Source: Sphingobacteriaceae bacterium (GTDB taxonomy: Bacteria > Bacteroidota > Bacteroidia > Sphingobacteriales > Sphingobacteriaceae). Taken from it: a DNA stretch of 17,758 nucleotides. A program made the position numbers and the translations under genes. The notes below the pieces were generated by a model. That model saw only the letters and a list, made by a program, of their open reading frames with translations. It was not told the DNA's origin and made no database searches. Positions 15,065 through 17,758 of this stretch are shown here, piece after piece (the stretch's first letter is position 1; each line of letters begins with the position of its first letter). The stretch spans positions 1 to 17,758 of the forward strand of contig JAIPAN010000005.1 in the NCBI GenBank assembly GCA_021740025.1. The letters are read 5' to 3'.

Positions 15065-15682
15065 TTATTTATCAACTATAACGTAAGAACCCTTAGCTCC
15101 CGGAATAGATCCGCTAACCACCATTAAGTTGTGCTCTGGATACACTTTCAATACCTCAAGGTTTTGAATTTTTACACGATCGCCACCCATACGGCCGGCC
15201 ATACGCATACCTTTGAATACTTTAGAAGGCCATGAAGACGCTCCCAATGAACCTGGTGCACGCATTCTATTGTGCTGACCGTGAGTTTGGCCACCCACAC
15301 CGGCAAATCCATGACGTTTTACAACCCCTTGAAAACCTTTACCTTTTGAAGTACCTACAACGTCAACAAAATCGCCTTCAGCGAAAATTTCAACGGTTAT
15401 AGTATCTCCAAGGTTTTTTTCGTCTTCAAAAGTTTTAAACTCAACTAATTTGCGTTTTGGGGTTGTTTTTGCTTTCGCAAAGTGACCTTTTAATGCTCCA
15501 GTAGTGTTTTTCTCTTTTTTCTCGTCGAAAGCCAACTGAACGGCAGTGTAGCCGTCGGCATCGACGGTACGTAGTTGGGTAACTACGCAAGGCCCAGCTT
15601 CGATTACAGTACAGGGGATGTTTTTCCCTTCAGCATCGAAAATGCTGGTCATTCCTACTTTTTTTCCAATAATTCCTGACAT
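15065..15682 (-). CDS. rplC: 50S ribosomal protein L3
   Basis: L3 (uL3) is an early assembly protein whose long loop reaches the peptidyl transferase centre. The 205 residues begin [15 protein letters not shown], which fixes the start at 15682; eight extra codons upstream (MDTNELRK) are in frame but lie in the leader next to a hairpin. The loop region is [52 protein letters not shown] (about residues 115-166). The Gln that PrmB methylates in E. coli L3 (in GQNQTPGKVFKG) has no counterpart here ([12 protein letters not shown]). It is the first gene of the operon, with its own promoter 80 nt upstream. Confidence 0.97.
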   Translation of the reverse strand: MSGIIGKKVGMTSIFDAEGKNIPCTVIEAGPCVVTQLRTVDADGYTAVQLAFDEKKEKNTTGALKGHFAKAKTTPKRKLVEFKTFEDEKNLGDTITVEIFAEGDFVDVVGTSKGKGFQGVVKRHGFAGVGGQTHGQHNRMRAPGSLGASSWPSKVFKGMRMAGRMGGDRVKIQNLEVLKVYPEHNLMVVSGSIPGAKGSYVIVDK

Positions 15683-15706
15683 TTTTCTTAATTCGTTTGT
15701 GTCCAT

Positions 15707-15724
15707 CGAAGCAGTAGGGCTTCG
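15707..15724. repeat. 6-bp hairpin in the rplC leader
   Basis: CGAAGC (15707-15712) and GCTTCG (15719-15724) form a perfect 6-bp stem with a 6-nt loop. It is 24 nt upstream of the rplC ATG, inside the predicted 5' UTR. No T run follows it in the transcribed direction. It might help expose or hide the start region of rplC. Confidence 0.55.
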
Positions 15725-15741
15725 TTCAAGACATGGTAAAC

Positions 15742-15753
15742 CCCTCTAAAGGG
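15742..15753. repeat. Short hairpin at the predicted 5' end of the rplC transcript
   Basis: On the minus strand CCCT (15753-15750) pairs with AGGG (15745-15742) around a 4-nt loop, only 4-6 nt after the -7 element of the promoter. It would form at or very near the transcript 5' end, where it could affect stability or early elongation. Confidence 0.45.
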
Positions 15754-15757
15754 ACGG

Positions 15758-15788
15758 CAAAGATAGGAAACGCTTATTAATTATCAAA
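15758..15788 (-). promoter_or_regulatory. Promoter of the ribosomal super-operon
   Basis: On the minus strand TTTG (15788-15785), 19 nt of spacer, and TATCTTTG (15765-15758) match the Bacteroidota housekeeping sigma consensus (TTTG at -33, TAnnTTTG at -7) at every defined position. Transcription should start a few bases further on, giving a leader of about 70 nt before the rplC ATG. The spacer and the upstream side are AT-rich. This is the best promoter in the window. Confidence 0.8.
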
Positions 15789-15865
15789 CACTTATGCGAT
15801 AATTTTAAAAAAATAATCACTTATTTTAAAAATATCGCTAGTAAAGCCGTTTGGGTTAGGTTCTG

Positions 15866-16885
15866 CTAGTAAAAATCATAGCAGCGTTTACCGCTATTTT
15901 GATTATTGTAATATGATTTTGAACTATTTGGGAAAATAATTTCATAGTTGAGTGCAGCTTCGGTTGTACCAGCTGTTTTACCCCAGCTTAATTTAGAGGT
16001 GGTAGCATCGTGGCTTACTCCTACACGCAATTTATCATAATTATCCATTCGAGGGAATAGATCTAAAATGAGTGTAACCGCTAGCGCATCTTGTTGCACA
16101 CCATTACCTTTATACCAAAACCCTAAATTTACGTTTCGGGTCTTAAATTGTAGCCCAGCACTATATTCTTTAACTGTACCTTGCTGAAAATAGACTACCG
16201 ATGGAATAATTTGAGGGGGCTCATCGGCATAGGAATTGGTAGTAATGCTATAACTAAAATGCGCATTATAGCGTGGCTCTAGTGCATATTTAGAGCCCGT
16301 AAGCGATTGATCGGGCTTATTAATATGTTGGGCAGAAAAACCAAGCATTAAATTTCCATTTACTAGATTGATTCCAGCACCGGTATCAAAAAAAGAACGC
16401 CCATTGAATGGCAAGCCAGATGCTGAGCTCGTAGAGCCTGGAATAATGCCCGTTACGGGGTCTATTTGATCGGAGAAGAGTAATTTCTCGAAATCAATCT
16501 TTCGGTTGGTTAAACCCGCTTGCAAGCCGAAAGAGAGTGCACCATTATCGAATTGAACACTATATGAATAAATTCCAGAAATATTGGTTTTATTGTAATA
16601 AGCGATCCCTTCTGATGATTTAGTCACCATCAACCCAAAACCTCCTCCAAAACGTGGCACCTGATAATCTACTGAGAAGGTATAGTAGTTTAAGGGACCA
16701 GGTAGGTTTGTCCATTGGCTACGATAAATCATATTGAAGCGCAAATCACCATTAAACTGCCCATTGAGTGCCGGATTTAGATAATTCGGCGCATTGTAAA
16801 ATTGTGTATACAGGTGATCTTGTGCTTGCACTTTTACGCAAATTAGGCTACACAATAACATAAAAAGTTTAAGCGCTCTCCTCAT
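15866..16885 (-). CDS. PorP/SprF family type IX secretion system membrane protein
   Basis: A predicted outer-membrane beta-barrel protein of the PorP/SprF family, whose members work in the T9SS and, in several species, in delivery or anchoring of gliding and type-B cargo proteins. The ATG at 16885 gives 339 residues. A signal peptide is visible (MRRALKLFMLLCSLICVKVQAQ, cleaved near residue 22), then the family opening DHLYTQFYNAPNYLNPALNGQFNGDLRFNMIYRSQW, with many alternating hydrophobic/aromatic strands and the motifs GGFGLMV and LSFGLQAGL. A GTG one codon upstream is also in frame. It follows the sorting-domain gene after 4 nt, so the two are surely co-transcribed. This pairing of a type-B CTD protein with a PorP/SprF protein is common in Bacteroidota. 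Many paralogues usually exist, so I give no symbol. Confidence 0.9.
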   Translation of the reverse strand: MRRALKLFMLLCSLICVKVQAQDHLYTQFYNAPNYLNPALNGQFNGDLRFNMIYRSQWTNLPGPLNYYTFSVDYQVPRFGGGFGLMVTKSSEGIAYYNKTNISGIYSYSVQFDNGALSFGLQAGLTNRKIDFEKLLFSDQIDPVTGIIPGSTSSASGLPFNGRSFFDTGAGINLVNGNLMLGFSAQHINKPDQSLTGSKYALEPRYNAHFSYSITTNSYADEPPQIIPSVVYFQQGTVKEYSAGLQFKTRNVNLGFWYKGNGVQQDALAVTLILDLFPRMDNYDKLRVGVSHDATTSKLSWGKTAGTTEAALNYEIIFPNSSKSYYNNQNSGKRCYDFY

Positions 16886-16889
16886 CACC

Positions 16890-17758
16890 CTAACGTATTA
16901 AATGAATAGATCCTGTTGTTTTAGGCTTATCGCTAGATTGATAGCGCATACCTGGCCATAACGTTTGGTTAATAAACTTAGCATCAATAGACCATACATA
17001 TACATCTGGAGGAGCCGGAACACCGTTCATCATGCCATCCCAACCTTCCACCGGCGAACCATCGCTGTCAATTAAAGTGGTTTCCCACACGAGCATGCCC
17101 CATTTATTAAATATTTGCATGCGGTAGCTTTCAATGCCCGAACCCTTTGGTTTAAAGGTTTTTAGCTCATAGGTTTGGCTGGCAGGCTCAAAAGCATTGG
17201 GAACATACAAATACCCTGGAACGGTTTGTATTTCAACAAACTGACTCAGGGTGTCAGAACACCCCTCTTGATTAAAAGAAATTAGAGTTACAGTATATTG
17301 GCCTATCTTTTTATAAGTGTGTGATGGATTAACTTCGGTAGATGTAATTCCATCGCCAAAAGTCCATTTGTACGAACTAACCGCTCCGCTTGTATTGTTC
17401 TGGAATCGAAATGTGTAATTTGGTATTTTAAGTGTTTTAGAAGGCAAAACCGTAAAGCTAACAATTGGCATGGGAGCCAAGTATATTTTCTCTGTTAACG
17501 TATCTGTCAAACAACCTAAAGTGTTTTCAACAATCAATTTAAGCGTATATGTACTATTAGGTTTATCTAAAATTAAATTTTGGGGATTTCTATCGGTTGA
17601 AACCAATACACCATCTATAAACCAACTGAACTTATCGGCAAATTGTGAAGTATTGCTCACCATTAATTGGAATGGCGCACAATTAAAGGCCGATGCATTG
17701 CTACTAAAAGTTGCTATAGGTGGATTTAATACTGTAAACGAATTGCTAACCGATTTCG
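16890..17758 (-). CDS. PKD-domain protein with type-B (gliding motility-type) C-terminal sorting domain, 5' part outside window
   Basis: The C-terminal 288 residues of a larger secreted protein; the frame is open to the right edge. The first part (about 1-95) looks like one or more immunoglobulin-like or PKD-like segments (FNCAPFQLMVSNTSQFADKFSWFIDG). A clear PKD domain follows, with WTFGDG at visible residues 131-136 and the NPSHTYKKIGQYTVTL strand pair. The last ~110 residues (from GYLYVPNAFEP) match the gliding-motility-associated C-terminal domain of T9SS type B cargo: PNAFxP, the IFNKWGMLVWE strand, GWDGMMNGVPAPPDVYVW and the C-terminal GSIHLIR. Such proteins are exported through the T9SS and held at the cell surface. 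Its partner is the adjacent PorP/SprF gene. The ligand or surface function cannot be read from this part. Confidence 0.88.
   Translation of the reverse strand, partial: KSVSNSFTVLNPPIATFSSNASAFNCAPFQLMVSNTSQFADKFSWFIDGVLVSTDRNPQNLILDKPNSTYTLKLIVENTLGCLTDTLTEKIYLAPMPIVSFTVLPSKTLKIPNYTFRFQNNTSGAVSSYKWTFGDGITSTEVNPSHTYKKIGQYTVTLISFNQEGCSDTLSQFVEIQTVPGYLYVPNAFEPASQTYELKTFKPKGSGIESYRMQIFNKWGMLVWETTLIDSDGSPVEGWDGMMNGVPAPPDVYVWSIDAKFINQTLWPGMRYQSSDKPKTTGSIHLIR

Noticed and set aside
15726..15734. Two-codon frame ATG TCT TGA in the rplC leader as a leader peptide
   Set aside because: Too short to carry a signal; the chance of such a frame in 70 nt is high.
15866..16888. GTG start one codon upstream for the PorP/SprF protein
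   Set aside because: The ATG at 16885 is equally placed and more likely; only one residue differs.
1..17758. CRISPR array, insertion sequence, prophage, tRNA or rRNA
   Set aside because: No regular spaced repeats, transposase-like frame, terminal repeats or cloverleaf sequence were seen; almost all bases are explained by the ribosomal operon.

Overview
The window is a chromosomal piece of a Bacteroidota genome (AT-rich, Sphingobacteriales/Chitinophagales/Cytophagales-like; I cannot name the genus). Four things support this. A type IX secretion (T9SS) gene pair is present, made of a type-B sorting-domain protein and a PorP/SprF-family protein. The RpoA and ribosomal-protein N-termini are of Bacteroidota type. 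A promoter matches the Bacteroidota consensus (TTTG, 19 nt, TAnnTTTG). Most starts are A-rich and lack a Shine-Dalgarno (SD) sequence. Every gene lies on the minus strand, so transcription runs from high to low coordinates.

At the right end (16890-17758) is the C-terminal part of a secreted PKD-repeat protein with a gliding-motility-type (type B) C-terminal sorting domain. It is followed at once by a PorP/SprF-like outer-membrane protein (15866-16885). A clear promoter and a structured leader then open the merged S10-spc-alpha ribosomal super-operon: rplC, rplD, rplW, rplB, rpsS, rplV, rpsC, rplP, rpmC, rpsQ, rplN, rplX, rplE, rpsN, rpsH, rplF, rplR, rpsE, rpmD, rplO, secY, map, infA, rpmJ, rpsM, rpsK, rpsD, rpoA, rplQ. 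rpmJ is a 38-residue gene at 4189-4305. The operon ends in a strong Rho-independent terminator (744-776). Junctions are very tight through most of the run, including several TAATG and TAAGATGGAA junctions. The larger internal gaps, before rpsH, infA, rpsK, rpsD and rpoA, hold small repeats or potential hairpins.

At the left end is an orphan small lipoprotein gene (216-644). Its start codon is flanked by a perfect 12-bp inverted repeat, and it has its own terminator. Beyond it are the regulatory region and first 17 codons of dnaK (1-52).

The genes supply ribosome assembly (21 large- and small-subunit proteins of the S10/spc blocks plus S13, S11, S4, L17 and L36), translation initiation (IF1), N-terminal methionine removal (Map), membrane insertion and export (SecY) and transcription (RpoA). 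The main departures from a textbook layout are four. There is no rpsJ or str operon directly upstream of rplC. S3 and L17 carry low-complexity tails. S4, S14 and L36 are zinc-free forms. The non-coding gaps contain possible leader structures. No CRISPR array, insertion sequence, tRNA or rRNA is visible, and no gene-free stretch exceeds 300 bases; the longest gap is about 183 bases before rplC.
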